Origin: Porphyromonas canoris
Lineage (GTDB): Bacteria > Bacteroidota > Bacteroidia > Bacteroidales > Porphyromonadaceae
Length of the DNA: 64,000 nt
Assembly: GCF_000769115.1 (NCBI RefSeq)
Contig: NZ_JQZV01000003.1
Coordinates: 62,001-126,000, forward strand
Direction: 5' to 3'
Each line of letters begins with the position of its first letter. Position 1 is the stretch's first letter. Of the stretch, positions 35,170 to 44,132 are shown piece by piece. The translations under genes and the position numbers were made by a program. The notes under the pieces were generated by a model. That model did not search any database. It was not told where the DNA came from and saw only the letters and a program-made list of their open reading frames with translations.

Positions 35170-37137
35170 TTATTTTGTAGTATTATCTTTTATCTTTTTT
35201 GCACTCAATCTATTTTCCACAAGCCGTCTGTTATAGTCCATGACAACGGCTGGAAGCATTTTATCTGTTATAACATGAGATTGTATCGTATCTCTTTTCG
35301 GGAGCAGATCCGAGTCAAGATCCAATCTTTTACGTTCTCCGGTCTGTTCGTTAAGAGCAAACACTCCGTCCTTTGAGATCAGATTATACTCTCCGCCGAA
35401 TACCACGGCGTATGAAGTGGAATGCGGATCGAACAGATTGTGTCCGTATGAAACGATCTCATCTTCTATGCCCAACAAGTAGAGTAGAGACGGATAGATG
35501 TCTGCCTGTTGCACTACTTTGTTGGTGTATATATCTTGTGGCAAAGGCTTACCGGGTATATACCAGAGAAGCGGTATGGCAAATCGTCCTACAACATTGG
35601 CATATGCAGGATTTGCGCTTTGCGAGGTATGGTCTGCGGTAATGATAAATATCGTTTTATCGAACCATGGTTCGGAAGATGCTTTTTCAAAGAACAACCG
35701 GAGGGCATCATCCGAATAGCCGATCATCCGTTGCAGATCCACCTTTCCCTCCGGATATTTTCCTTTCTCCTCTTTAGGCAGCTTAAACGGATGATGACTC
35801 GACAGTGTGAATATCGTTGTAAGCCATGGAGAGGATTGTCCGGTAACCACCGGAGGAAGTGTCGGTAAGAATTTCTTATCCCATATTCCCCAAGCATTGT
35901 CGTAGTCGGCGTCGTTGTTGTACTCTTTCATGCCGTGATAGCCGGTGTATCCCATGTGTGTAGAGAAGGCATCGAATCCCATAGAGCCGTTTGGTGCACC
36001 GTGCATAAAGACCGCCTCTTTATAGCCATGTCGCATAAGGCAACTGCCCATACCGTCTATCTCATTGCCGGAATAGTTGCTGGTAACAAAGTTCAATCCC
36101 AATGCCGGGATGCTTGCCACTATCGACGGCATAGCATCTATGGACTTCACGCCATTGGCGAAAGCGTAGGGGAACGAGAGTGTTGCGCTGTCTCGTATGA
36201 CACCATCCAGGAACGGAGAAAACCCTTTGCCGTCCGGCTGTAATGCCCCTATGTGTTCTTTTGCAAAGCTCTCCAAGATCAGGATCATCACGTTATAATC
36301 TTTGTATGAACCAAAAAGAGAGTCTTGCTCTCCGAGTGGAGCGGCTTTATATGTTGCGGAAAAGAGGGCCTCTGCCTCTTCTCGTGGGATGTAGTCTATC
36401 AGTTTGAGCACCTTCTTGTCTGCTGTTCGTATCATGCAGAAAGGTGTGTTGAGGACAAGATCACGGTCTTTAACCTCTTTCACATACGAGTGTGCATTGA
36501 AAGGGGAGAGCGGACGTATGCTGTGAACAAGCCCTCCGCGTATTCCGACGACCGTAACAAACGCTACGGCAAGAGCCTTCCCCGTGGTGATGATGAACCT
36601 CCAAAGTGCAGAGGTGTTTGTGGTGCTGCGATATTTTATCCTGCCGTAAGCCCATATCAAGAGAGCAATCATGACTATGGCAACCGAGGTAAGAAGCGGA
36701 TTTTGCCACGCAAGGCGCAAGACGAGAAAGAACGGATTGTCTCCGCCGAACTCTTGAAAGACGGTGGACGTCATTCTTTTGCGAACAAAAGGAAAGTATC
36801 CGGCATCTCCCACATTGAGGATGACTGCAGCAATATTCGGTATCAGGAAGAGCCACTTGACCAGATGATAGGAGATTTTGCTCTCTCTTACTCTGCCGGG
36901 GAAGTAGCCTAAAACGATGAATGCAAACATATAGAGGCTGTTGATGTAGCCCATTGCCGCAATGTCGAATCGCTGTCCACCGAGCCATGCAGTCCAGATT
37001 TCACCTGCCGAGAGATGGTCGTAAGATGAGAGGTTATGGATATAAAATACCAGACGTCCTATGTTAAACATCAGCCACGAGAGTAGCAGATGGTAAAAAA
37101 ATATCAGGTAGCTGTGTCCTGTAAATTTTGTCTTCAT
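35170..37137 (-). CDS. LTA synthase family sulfatase-type membrane protein
   Basis: A 655-residue protein with about five N-terminal membrane helices (residues 10-200), then an extracellular sulfatase/alkaline phosphatase fold. Motifs include [17 protein letters not shown] (Glu289-Ser290), [20 protein letters not shown], a [14 protein letters not shown] metal site and [11 protein letters not shown]. In Gram-positives such enzymes make lipoteichoic acid; in Bacteroidetes related proteins probably transfer phosphoethanolamine or glycerol phosphate groups to envelope glycans. The substrate is unknown here. It lies 10 bases before alaS and 27 bases after merR. Confidence 0.82.
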   Translation of the reverse strand: MKTKFTGHSYLIFFYHLLLSWLMFNIGRLVFYIHNLSSYDHLSAGEIWTAWLGGQRFDIAAMGYINSLYMFAFIVLGYFPGRVRESKISYHLVKWLFLIPNIAAVILNVGDAGYFPFVRKRMTSTVFQEFGGDNPFFLVLRLAWQNPLLTSVAIVMIALLIWAYGRIKYRSTTNTSALWRFIITTGKALAVAFVTVVGIRGGLVHSIRPLSPFNAHSYVKEVKDRDLVLNTPFCMIRTADKKVLKLIDYIPREEAEALFSATYKAAPLGEQDSLFGSYKDYNVMILILESFAKEHIGALQPDGKGFSPFLDGVIRDSATLSFPYAFANGVKSIDAMPSIVASIPALGLNFVTSNYSGNEIDGMGSCLMRHGYKEAVFMHGAPNGSMGFDAFSTHMGYTGYHGMKEYNNDADYDNAWGIWDKKFLPTLPPVVTGQSSPWLTTIFTLSSHHPFKLPKEEKGKYPEGKVDLQRMIGYSDDALRLFFEKASSEPWFDKTIFIITADHTSQSANPAYANVVGRFAIPLLWYIPGKPLPQDIYTNKVVQQADIYPSLLYLLGIEDEIVSYGHNLFDPHSTSYAVVFGGEYNLISKDGVFALNEQTGERKRLDLDSDLLPKRDTIQSHVITDKMLPAVVMDYNRRLVENRLSAKKIKDNTTK

Positions 37138-37164
37138 TTCGTTACGATGTACGCGTCAAATCAG

Positions 37165-37554
37165 TTAGGAATGTTCTGATTTTTCTCTTCGCTCGATGAT
37201 GTAGTCGCACTGCTCTATCAAGGCATCTATCCCTGCCTTTATCTCCATGAGCTTATCCACGACACTTTTACCGTCCGAAGGCTGTTTCTCAGAGAGTTTT
37301 CTCTTTGCAGCCTCCACGGTAAAGCCTTGTTCTTGCACAAGGTAATAGACTCTGTCCACCTGTTCCACATCTTTTTTATGGTAGTATCTGGTACCTTTTT
37401 TAGACTTTCGGGGGGATATCAGCTTGCACTTCTCCCAGTAGCGCAAAATGCTTTCGGTGATGCCGTACATCTGCGCCAACTCTCCTATGGTCATACATAT
37501 CTTTGTACCACCATCTTCCTTCCAGTTGATATGTTGTTTTTTGCTACTGAACAT
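37165..37554 (-). CDS. MerR family transcriptional regulator
   Basis: A 129-residue protein with an N-terminal winged helix-turn-helix (CMTIGELAQMYGITESILRYWE ... SPRKSKKGTRYYHKKDVEQ, in part), followed by a short helical tail. The ligand domain is too small to suggest an inducer; it has a single-helix dimerisation region and no metal-binding Cys pair. This layout is common in Bacteroidetes MerR proteins next to sulfatase-type membrane proteins. It is the first gene of a six-gene minus-strand operon and may regulate it, which is inference from position. Confidence 0.85.
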   Translation of the reverse strand: MFSSKKQHINWKEDGGTKICMTIGELAQMYGITESILRYWEKCKLISPRKSKKGTRYYHKKDVEQVDRVYYLVQEQGFTVEAAKRKLSEKQPSDGKSVVDKLMEIKAGIDALIEQCDYIIERREKSEHS

Positions 37555-38040
37555 TAGGTTTAGAGTCTTGTCTTTTTCTTCTCTGTGCAGCTTGCACGGA
37601 GCAAGAAAAGGAGCTTAGAGTCTTAATGCACAAAGATAGCTATTTTTTATTATCTGTATCTGGTTTTTGGAGGATAGGAATGATACTTCAATTTTGCCCT
37701 TTTCAAGAGGCTTTTTGTCCCGATTCAAAAGGGGCTTTTGGCGGAACTTTTATATAAAAACGAACTCTTGATTTTGCCCGATTTTCCCTCCCTCTCTGTC
37801 TTGATTTTCTCTTTGGAAAATTTTCGGCATCTGTTAAGTATTTGATTTTTAGATTTTTGCCGAAAATCTTAAATTCGGAAAAATTTTTTCTTCAGTCCGT
37901 TTGATGGGGCTTTTTCGCGTTAATATGGGTGAATTTTAACAGGGTGTTGTGTAAATAAATCCTAATCCTATTTTATGCTCGAAAACGGCAAAAAAGAGGA
38001 GAAAAACGGTAAAATGTTAATAGCCAGAACTATATGTGAA

Positions 38041-38128
38041 AATTCTAAACACGTTAATTGAATCCGGTAAACGTATTAAATGAAATCGGTAAACGTGTTC
38101 ATTGAAAAATTAAATACGTTAAGCCGAA
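38041..38128 (+). repeat. Dispersed intergenic repeat, copy B
   Basis: Inverted partner of 14985-15073, about 95 percent identical over 86 bases, 23 kb away. ACGT centres at 38051, 38070, 38092 and 38116 each sit in AAAC/TTAA-like flanks. As with copy A, it lies in a long divergent gap. Confidence 0.85.
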
Positions 38129-38412
38129 ACAATATGCTTGTTTACCGTTTTTGCTTAACGGGTATCGGAAATTGTGTTAATAAATCGGGGCTGATTTAAC
38201 AATTCGGTCGCGCTCTGAAAATACTATCTCTGATTAAAATAGAGAGTGATAAAAATAGGGTGTTTTAGGTGGTATGGAATATATAAAAATGGAGAGGGAA
38301 AAGGGGGTTAAAAAGGAATGGGAAAAAGAGCTTTTATCTTGCGAATTTCTTGTGAAGAGGAGAGTGAAGAATTAAATCCCTATTTCTTCTTTTTATTTCA
38401 GGAAATAATACG

Positions 38413-38420
38413 TAGCTTTG
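38413..38420 (+). promoter_or_regulatory. Putative -7 box of ilvE-pntAA
   Basis: TAGCTTTG fits TAnnTTTG, giving a leader of about 75 bases. The -33 region is a T-run rather than TTTG. Confidence 0.5.
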
Positions 38421-38501
38421 CGAGGAGATAGGGCAGAGACGTTTCCGTGTCTTTGTCTTCTTTGAATAGCTTATGTCTTATATTAATATTATTAAGTTTC
38501 A

Positions 38502-39521
38502 ATGAAAAACCCAGATTGGAGCCAACTTACATTTGGTTATTATCCTACGGACTACAACGTAAGATGCGAGTACAAAGATGGTAAATGGGGAGAGCTACAA
38601 CTTTCTCAGGATACTAACATCAACATCCACATGGCATCTTCGTGCTTGCACTATGGTCAGGAAGCATTTGAAGGTCTAAAAGCTTTCCGAGGCAAAGATG
38701 GTAAGATTCGTCTTTTCCGTCCGGAAGAGAATGCTCGCCGTTTGGCAGATTCTGCTCATGGTATCATGATGGCGGAGTTCCCGGTAGAAAAGTTTCTCGA
38801 AGCCGTTAAGATGGTAGTCAAAGCAAACGAACACTTTGTTCCGCCTTACGAAAGTGGGGCATCGCTTTATATCCGTCCGTTGCTTATCGGTGTAGGTCCT
38901 TTGGTAGGCGTGAAGCCTGCTTCGGAATATATGTTCTTGGTGTTCGTTACACCTGTTGGCCCGTACTTCAAAGATGGATTCAAGCCTACTCCAATGGCTA
39001 TCATGCGTGGCTACGACCGTGCAGCTCCTCTTGGTACAGGTACTATCAAAGTGGGTGGAAACTATGCTGCCAGCCTTAAACCGGGTCATATTGCCCACGA
39101 AAAAGGCTACTCTGCGGTGCTATTCCTTGACGCTAAAGAGAAGAAGTATCTTGACGAATGCGGTCCGGCTAACTTCTTTGGAATCAAGAATAATACATAC
39201 ATTACTCCGGATTCTCCTTCCATTCTTCCTTCTATTACAAACAAGAGTCTTTGCCAAATCGCAGAGGATTTGGGTATGAAGGTTGAGCGTCGCCATATTC
39301 CGGTAGAAGAGCTCGAAACATTTGAGGAAGCCGGAGCTTGCGGTACTGCTGCAGTGATCTCTCCAATATTGAGAGTGGACGACCTTGACGAGAATAAGAG
39401 CTACGTCTTCTCTAAAGATGGCAAGGCCGGTCCTATATCCACAAAGATGTACGAAACCCTACGCGGTATCCAATATGGTGATGTAGAGGATAAGCATGGC
39501 TGGGTAACTATCATAGAATAA
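38502..39521 (+). CDS. ilvE: Branched-chain amino acid aminotransferase
   Basis: A 339-residue fold-type IV PLP enzyme converting branched-chain 2-oxoacids to Val, Leu and Ile with glutamate. Motifs: SSCLHYGQEAFEGLKAFR, RLFRPEENARRL, IRPLLIGVGPLVGV, the PLP region KVGGNYAASLKPG and EEAGACGTAAVISPI. The length and sequence fit the longer (eukaryote-like) BCAT class. pntAA begins 23 bases after its stop, so co-transcription is likely. Confidence 0.95.
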   Translation: MKNPDWSQLTFGYYPTDYNVRCEYKDGKWGELQLSQDTNINIHMASSCLHYGQEAFEGLKAFRGKDGKIRLFRPEENARRLADSAHGIMMAEFPVEKFLEAVKMVVKANEHFVPPYESGASLYIRPLLIGVGPLVGVKPASEYMFLVFVTPVGPYFKDGFKPTPMAIMRGYDRAAPLGTGTIKVGGNYAASLKPGHIAHEKGYSAVLFLDAKEKKYLDECGPANFFGIKNNTYITPDSPSILPSITNKSLCQIAEDLGMKVERRHIPVEELETFEEAGACGTAAVISPILRVDDLDENKSYVFSKDGKAGPISTKMYETLRGIQYGDVEDKHGWVTIIE

Positions 39522-39544
39522 AACCACAAATACTACAAACAACA

Positions 39545-40705
39545 ATGATAATAGGTATTCCAAAAGAAATAATGAGTGGCGAGCATCGCGTCTCTGCCAC
39601 TCCCGATACCGTGCGCAAATTTGTGCAAGATGGTTTCCGTGTCCTTTTTGAAGCGGAAGCCGGAGAGGGTGCTCTCTATCACGATGAAGACTACAAGGCT
39701 GCAGGTGCTGAAATCCGTACGGATGTGAAGTCCATCTACAATGATGCAGATCTTATCTTGAAGGTGAAAGAGCCTCTTTTCAATAGTGTTCTCAACATTC
39801 ATGAAGTGGACATGATGAAGGAAGGACAAGTGCTTATCACTTTTATCCACCCTGCATCTCCGGTGAACCACGATATGGTAAGAAATCTTGCAAAGCGCGG
39901 TGTTATTTCTATTACTCTTGATGGTATTCCTCGTATATCCAGAGCACAACAGCTCGATGCACTTACATCCATGAGTACATGTGCGGGTTACAAGGGTATT
40001 ATCATGGCTGCGGACGATATGGTGAAGTTTATACCTCCTATCTTCTCTGCGGTTGGTTCTATGCCTCCTGCTAAAGCATTGATCATCGGAGTAGGTGTAG
40101 CCGGTCTTCAAGCTCTTGCAACTGCTCGCCGTCTTGGAGCTACCACTTACGCTATGGATATCCGTCCTGCTGCTCGCGAACAGGCAACAAGTCTTGGAGC
40201 CAAGGTTATCGAAACTTCTGTTCCGGATGAACTCGGTGTTGGAGAAGGCGGATATGCAAAACATTTGCCTAACGAATGGTTGCTTAAGGAGAGAGAAGTG
40301 ATCCGTGAAGCCATCAAGGACATGGATATAGTATTCTTGAGTGCTCTTGTACCGGGTAAGATTGCTCCTGTGCTTATTACCGAAGATATGGTCAAAGGCA
40401 TGAAGCGTGGCTCTTGTATAGTGGACATCTCGATAGACCAAGGTGGTAACTGTGAGATCACACCTCCGGGTAAGAAAGAGATTAAACACGGAGTGATACT
40501 CAATGGTATCAAGAACATTCCGGGTATGATCCCTCAAGCCTCCACTTATATGTTCTCTGAGAACATGTATCAGATGGTAAAATATTTTGTTCCGGGAGGC
40601 AAGCTTAACCTCGATATGACGGATCAGGTGGTATCCAGTGCATTGGTAACCAATAACGGAGAGATACTTCACGTCGGAACTAAAGAAGCAATGGGTATTG
40701 CGTAA
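39545..40705 (+). CDS. pntAA: Transhydrogenase subunit alpha, NAD(H)-binding domain I
   Basis: A 386-residue dI protein. It begins MIIGIPKEIMSGEHRVSATP, shared with alanine dehydrogenase, but carries the transhydrogenase loop RISRAQQLDALTSM, whose R, Q, D and S hold the nicotinamide for hydride transfer. The NAD-binding fold is GVGVAGLQALATARRLGA, followed by MDIRPAAREQATSLGAK. The downstream subunits confirm it is a transhydrogenase part and not alanine dehydrogenase. This split alpha subunit is like that of Rhodospirillum rubrum. A hairpin terminator separates it from pntAB. Confidence 0.92.
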   Translation: MIIGIPKEIMSGEHRVSATPDTVRKFVQDGFRVLFEAEAGEGALYHDEDYKAAGAEIRTDVKSIYNDADLILKVKEPLFNSVLNIHEVDMMKEGQVLITFIHPASPVNHDMVRNLAKRGVISITLDGIPRISRAQQLDALTSMSTCAGYKGIIMAADDMVKFIPPIFSAVGSMPPAKALIIGVGVAGLQALATARRLGATTYAMDIRPAAREQATSLGAKVIETSVPDELGVGEGGYAKHLPNEWLLKEREVIREAIKDMDIVFLSALVPGKIAPVLITEDMVKGMKRGSCIVDISIDQGGNCEITPPGKKEIKHGVILNGIKNIPGMIPQASTYMFSENMYQMVKYFVPGGKLNLDMTDQVVSSALVTNNGEILHVGTKEAMGIA

Positions 40706-40720
40706 TCATAAATTTTTTAG

Positions 40721-40782
40721 AGACCACTCGGAAAGTTCATCCTCAAAGGACGGGTTTGCGAGTGGTCTTTTTCTTTTTATAA
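40721..40782 (+). terminator. Hairpin terminator or attenuator between pntAA and pntAB
   Basis: Perfect AGACCACTCG (40721-40730) and CGAGTGGTCT (40759-40768) arms with a 28-base loop, then TTTTTCTTTTTAT. No TAnnTTTG match follows before pntAB, so the membrane subunits probably depend on read-through. Confidence 0.75.
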
Positions 40783-40809
40783 AATCAGGATAATCAGATC
40801 ACATTTATT

Positions 40810-41124
40810 ATGAGTCCGCTTGTTCTTGTACTCCTCTTCGTAGTTTCGTCCATAGTGGGGTACCTTATCATTAGTAAGATTCCGAGTTTGCTGCATACGC
40901 CACTTATGTCCGGCATGAATGCTTTATCGGGTATAACCATCTTGGGATCCATATCTGTTATTGTGGCATTAAGGGTACTGCCTGCCGGTTTTGGAGTAAC
41001 ATTGCTCTATATTATTGCATATTCGGCACTTATTCTTGCCACTATCAACATTGTGGGTGGTTTTGGTGTTACCGAAAGAATGCTGGGTTTCTTCAATAAA
41101 AAGAAAGGAGGGAAGGACGAATGA
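40810..41124 (+). CDS. pntAB: Transhydrogenase subunit alpha, membrane part
   Basis: A 104-residue protein with three membrane helices (about residues 3-22, 40-57 and 62-83). The conserved loop KIPSLLHTPLMSGMNALSGI is diagnostic of this subunit, which with the membrane part of PntB forms the proton channel domain II. It ends in a Lys-rich tail. Its last four bases overlap the start of pntB (ATGA), indicating translational coupling. Confidence 0.93.
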   Translation: MSPLVLVLLFVVSSIVGYLIISKIPSLLHTPLMSGMNALSGITILGSISVIVALRVLPAGFGVTLLYIIAYSALILATINIVGGFGVTERMLGFFNKKKGGKDE

Positions 41125-43646
41125 ATCTCTCTCCATCAGTTGTAGTAATCCTTTCTATCGCTATCTCTCTTCTCGTTATCCTTGGTCTTGTCATGATGAC
41201 AAAAGTAACCAAGGCACGGCTTGGAAACAGAGTGAGTGCGGTAGCCATGTTTTTGGCGGTACTGCTTACCGTTGTACGTTTCAATTTTGCAGCACTCGTC
41301 CCCATTATTATCTGTATTCTTATCGGCTCTGTTGTCGGGATCTGGTTATCCAGAACAGTCAAGATGATACAGATGCCACAGCTTGTGGGTTTGCTCAATG
41401 GTATCGGAGGTTTGGCCTCTATGCTTGTAGGTGCTGTGGTGATGAGCGGAGCAACCATTGCTTATGATCTTTCGGCATTGGAGCATCTGACCTTTGGAAA
41501 TATCACATCCATGCTTGCCATTCTTATCGGTGCGCTTACGTTTACAGGCAGTTTGGTTGCTGCGGCAAAGCTTCATGGCGTATTTCCGGGAAGACCCATT
41601 GTGATACCGAGACACCGTTCCGCTCTTATGGGAGCAGCTACCATCATGGCTGTTTGCCTTGTTTGGAGTGCCATCGTAGGTGCTGATGTCTTGATAGGTT
41701 CATCTGCAATAGTCTGGATCATCATCGCTATTCTCAGTGCCGGACTCTTTGGGCACCTCTTCGCCATCCGTGTAGGTGGTGCGGATATGCCTATCACCAT
41801 CTCACTGCTTAACTCTCTTTCCGGAGTGGCAGGCGGTATAGCCGGTATGGCATTGGGCGATCCTCTCCTTGTTATAGTCGGAGGTATCGTTGGAGCATCG
41901 GGTCTCTTCCTCACACAGATTATGTGTAGAGCGATGAATAGAAGCCTTATGAATATCCTCTTCCCGAAAGATACTCCTGCTCCGGTTGCTCAAAAGAAGC
42001 AGGCGGAACCTGTAAAAGCAGAAAAGCCACAAGCTGCTGCTCCTTCTTTGGGTACAATCGTTCAGAGTGCCAAGCGTGTTATCATCGTACCGGGTTACGG
42101 TATGGCTCTTGCACAAGCACAGCAGCAGGTTGCGGCATTGGCAAATGCTTTGAGAGGTAGAGGTGCAGATGTTAAGTTTGCAATCCATCCGGTTGCCGGT
42201 CGTATGCCGGGACACATGAACGTCCTATTGGCAGAAGCAAACGTGGATTACGAAGAACTCTACGAAATGGAGCGTATCAATCCGGAGTTTGCCGCTACTG
42301 ATCTTGTCATCGTAATCGGCGCAAACGATGTGGTGAACCCTGCCGCTCGTGAAGCGGAAGGCACTCCTATCTACGGTATGCCTGTTCTTCTTGCCGACCA
42401 AGCCAAGCATATCATCTTCTGTAACTACGATCTCAAGCCGGGTTATGCCGGAGTAGAGAACCCATTGTACAGCAATAAAGAAAAGGTAACAATGCTTCTC
42501 GGTGATGCCAAAGAGAGCATCGCCAAGATAGATAAGGCTCTTAATGAATCGCTTGAGTCTGCTCCGGAGGAAGCTCCAAAGGCTGCGGATCCATCTTTTG
42601 CTTCTGTATTACAGACTGCTAAGCGCGTCATCATCGTACCGGGTTACGGTATGGCACTCGCGCAAGCACAGCAGCAGGTTGCGGCATTGGCAAATGCTTT
42701 GAGAGGTAGAGGTGCAGACGTGAAGTTTGCAATCCATCCGGTTGCCGGTCGTATGCCGGGACACATGAATGTTCTACTCGCTGAGGCAAATGTGGACTAC
42801 GAAGAACTTTACGAAATGGATCGCATCAACCCTGAGTTTGCAGCTACCGATCTTGTAATCGTAATCGGCGCAAACGATGTGGTGAACCCTGCTGCTCGTG
42901 AGGCGGAAGGCACTCCTATCTACGGTATGCCTGTTCTTCTTGCCGACCAAGCCAAGCATATCATCTTCTGTAACTACGACCTCAAGCCGGGCTATGCCGG
43001 AGTAGAGAATCCGTTGTACAGCAATAAAGAAAAGGTAACAATGCTTCTCGGTGATGCCAAAGAGAGCATCGCCAAGATAGATAAGGCTCTCAATGAGATA
43101 GTAGCAGAAGCTCCGATGAGCAGCAATTCCGGAACAGAGCTTTCTCTGTCTGCTCTTCTTAACGATCTACAACGTGTCATTATCGTACCGGGATATGGTA
43201 TGGCACTTGCTCAGGCACAGCAGCAGGTGGCAATGTTGGCACAATCTCTTCGCAAGAAAGGTGCTGATGTCCGTTTTGCAATCCATCCGGTTGCCGGTCG
43301 TATGCCGGGACACATGAATGTTCTATTGGCTGAGGCAAACGTGGATTATGATGAACTCTACGAAATGGAGCGTATCAATCCGGATTTTGCCTCTACCGAC
43401 CTTGTTATCGTAGTGGGAGCAAACGACGTGGTGAACCCTGCCGCTCGTGAAGCAGAAGGCACTCCAATCTATGGTATGCCTATTCTTCTTGCCGACCAAG
43501 CAAAGCGTATCATCTTCTGTAACTACGACCTCAAACCGGGTTATGCCGGAGTAGAGAATCCGCTTTACAGCAACAAAGAAAAAGTGCTTATGCTTCTCGG
43601 TGATGCCAAAGAGAGCATCGCTAAAATACAAGCAGAATTAGCTTAA
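41121..43646 (+). CDS. pntB: Transhydrogenase subunit beta with three tandem domain III copies
   Basis: An 841-residue protein, nearly twice the usual 460 or so. Residues 1-270 are the membrane domain (MPQLVGLLNGIGGLASMLVG; SLLNSLSGVAGGIAGM). Then come three nucleotide-binding domain III copies, about 310-476, 491-659 and 674-841, joined by Ala/Glu/Pro/Ser-rich linkers. Their starts at VIIVPGYGMALAQAQ repeat exactly every 183 residues. Copies 1 and 2 differ at one residue in about 159 (Glu384/Asp567); copy 3 differs at about fifteen. Each keeps IGANDVVNPAA (V-GANDVVNPAA in copy 3) and GYAGVENPLY. The Lys-Arg-Ser that binds the NADP 2'-phosphate in E. coli and R. rubrum is NYD (435-437, 618-620, 801-803). 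The E. coli His91 position appears as Asn93. Normally the enzyme couples proton flow to hydride transfer between NADH and NADP. Confidence 0.93.
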   Translation: MNLSPSVVVILSIAISLLVILGLVMMTKVTKARLGNRVSAVAMFLAVLLTVVRFNFAALVPIIICILIGSVVGIWLSRTVKMIQMPQLVGLLNGIGGLASMLVGAVVMSGATIAYDLSALEHLTFGNITSMLAILIGALTFTGSLVAAAKLHGVFPGRPIVIPRHRSALMGAATIMAVCLVWSAIVGADVLIGSSAIVWIIIAILSAGLFGHLFAIRVGGADMPITISLLNSLSGVAGGIAGMALGDPLLVIVGGIVGASGLFLTQIMCRAMNRSLMNILFPKDTPAPVAQKKQAEPVKAEKPQAAAPSLGTIVQSAKRVIIVPGYGMALAQAQQQVAALANALRGRGADVKFAIHPVAGRMPGHMNVLLAEANVDYEELYEMERINPEFAATDLVIVIGANDVVNPAAREAEGTPIYGMPVLLADQAKHIIFCNYDLKPGYAGVENPLYSNKEKVTMLLGDAKESIAKIDKALNESLESAPEEAPKAADPSFASVLQTAKRVIIVPGYGMALAQAQQQVAALANALRGRGADVKFAIHPVAGRMPGHMNVLLAEANVDYEELYEMDRINPEFAATDLVIVIGANDVVNPAAREAEGTPIYGMPVLLADQAKHIIFCNYDLKPGYAGVENPLYSNKEKVTMLLGDAKESIAKIDKALNEIVAEAPMSSNSGTELSLSALLNDLQRVIIVPGYGMALAQAQQQVAMLAQSLRKKGADVRFAIHPVAGRMPGHMNVLLAEANVDYDELYEMERINPDFASTDLVIVVGANDVVNPAAREAEGTPIYGMPILLADQAKRIIFCNYDLKPGYAGVENPLYSNKEKVLMLLGDAKESIAKIQAELA
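42072..43646 (+). repeat. 549-base in-frame tandem repeat inside pntB
   Basis: Three coding units of exactly 549 bases, beginning at the codons for residues 318, 501 and 684. Some stretches of copies 1 and 2 are identical over 50 or more bases, while others (around 42230-42320 against 42779-42869) differ at many third positions with one residue change. The pattern is a mosaic, not a fresh copy. Confidence 0.93.
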
Positions 43647-43673
43647 TCTCTCCAAAGAGAGAATAGATAGAAC

Positions 43674-43715
43674 CACCGCTGTATGAACTTTTCATACAGC
43701 GGTGATTTTGTTTTA
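43674..43715 (+). terminator. Terminator of pntAB-pntB
   Basis: Perfect 14-base stem (43674-43687 with 43691-43704) with CTT loop, followed by ATTTTGTTTT. Confidence 0.9.
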
Positions 43716-44132
43716 TATCCACATTCCCCGAAAGCGAAGAGAAGCCATAGAAATAGACTTTAACAGGTTCGGATGTTTCACTGAATACATTTATATCTTA
43801 CACTCAACGGATTAAGGTTTTGAAATCGAGGTGTGATTTGTAGAAATCAAACCTTGAAAAGTGCGGAGCAAGCTTTGAAGTAGGGAAGTCGAGCCTTGAT
43901 TTAGGATACTGAATAGCTTTAAGGCAATTTGTATTGCCGTTTAGAGCATCTTTTTATAGTGTATAGGGACAATTTTTTCTACTAACGGAGTGAGAAGTAG
44001 AGCTAAAGATGAGAGTAGGGAACATATTCGTTTTTTGCCTTTACAGATGTGAAAAATAGTATATTCGGCATGAATAAAATATGTATATTCGCAGGGTGTT
44101 AATACGTTTGGAAAGCAGTAAATAACATTGAA
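43716..44132. other. Intergenic region with degenerate TCAAGCCTTGA repeats
   Basis: Holds relatives of the 27939-27974 motif at about 43820-43860 (AAATCAAACCTTGAA) and 43890-43905 (TCGAGCCTTGATTT), and the inverted TGCCTT-type patches around them. A possible -7 box TATATTCG lies at about 44087-44094, before the next gene. I see no gene. Confidence 0.5.

Larger units (their letters stand above)
37555..38501. other. Divergent gene-free region between merR and ilvE
   Basis: About 950 A+T-rich bases. Contents seen: a minus-strand TATCTTTG (37631-37638) about 77 bases before merR, the dispersed repeat copy B at 38041-38128 with weaker similarity to about 38225, and a plus-strand TAGCTTTG (38413-38420) before ilvE. 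No credible gene is present. Confidence 0.6.

Noticed and set aside
39533-40672. 379-residue minus-strand frame opposite pntAA
   Set aside because: It is a mirror frame of a codon-biased gene, rich in His, Arg and Ser; no motif.
39545-40705. Alanine dehydrogenase
   Set aside because: The fold is related, but the RISRAQQLDALTSM loop and adjacent pntAB and pntB mark transhydrogenase domain I.
42072-43646. Triplicate domain III as an assembly error
   Set aside because: Copies differ at many silent positions and copy 3 has about fifteen residue changes, so they are distinct sequences.
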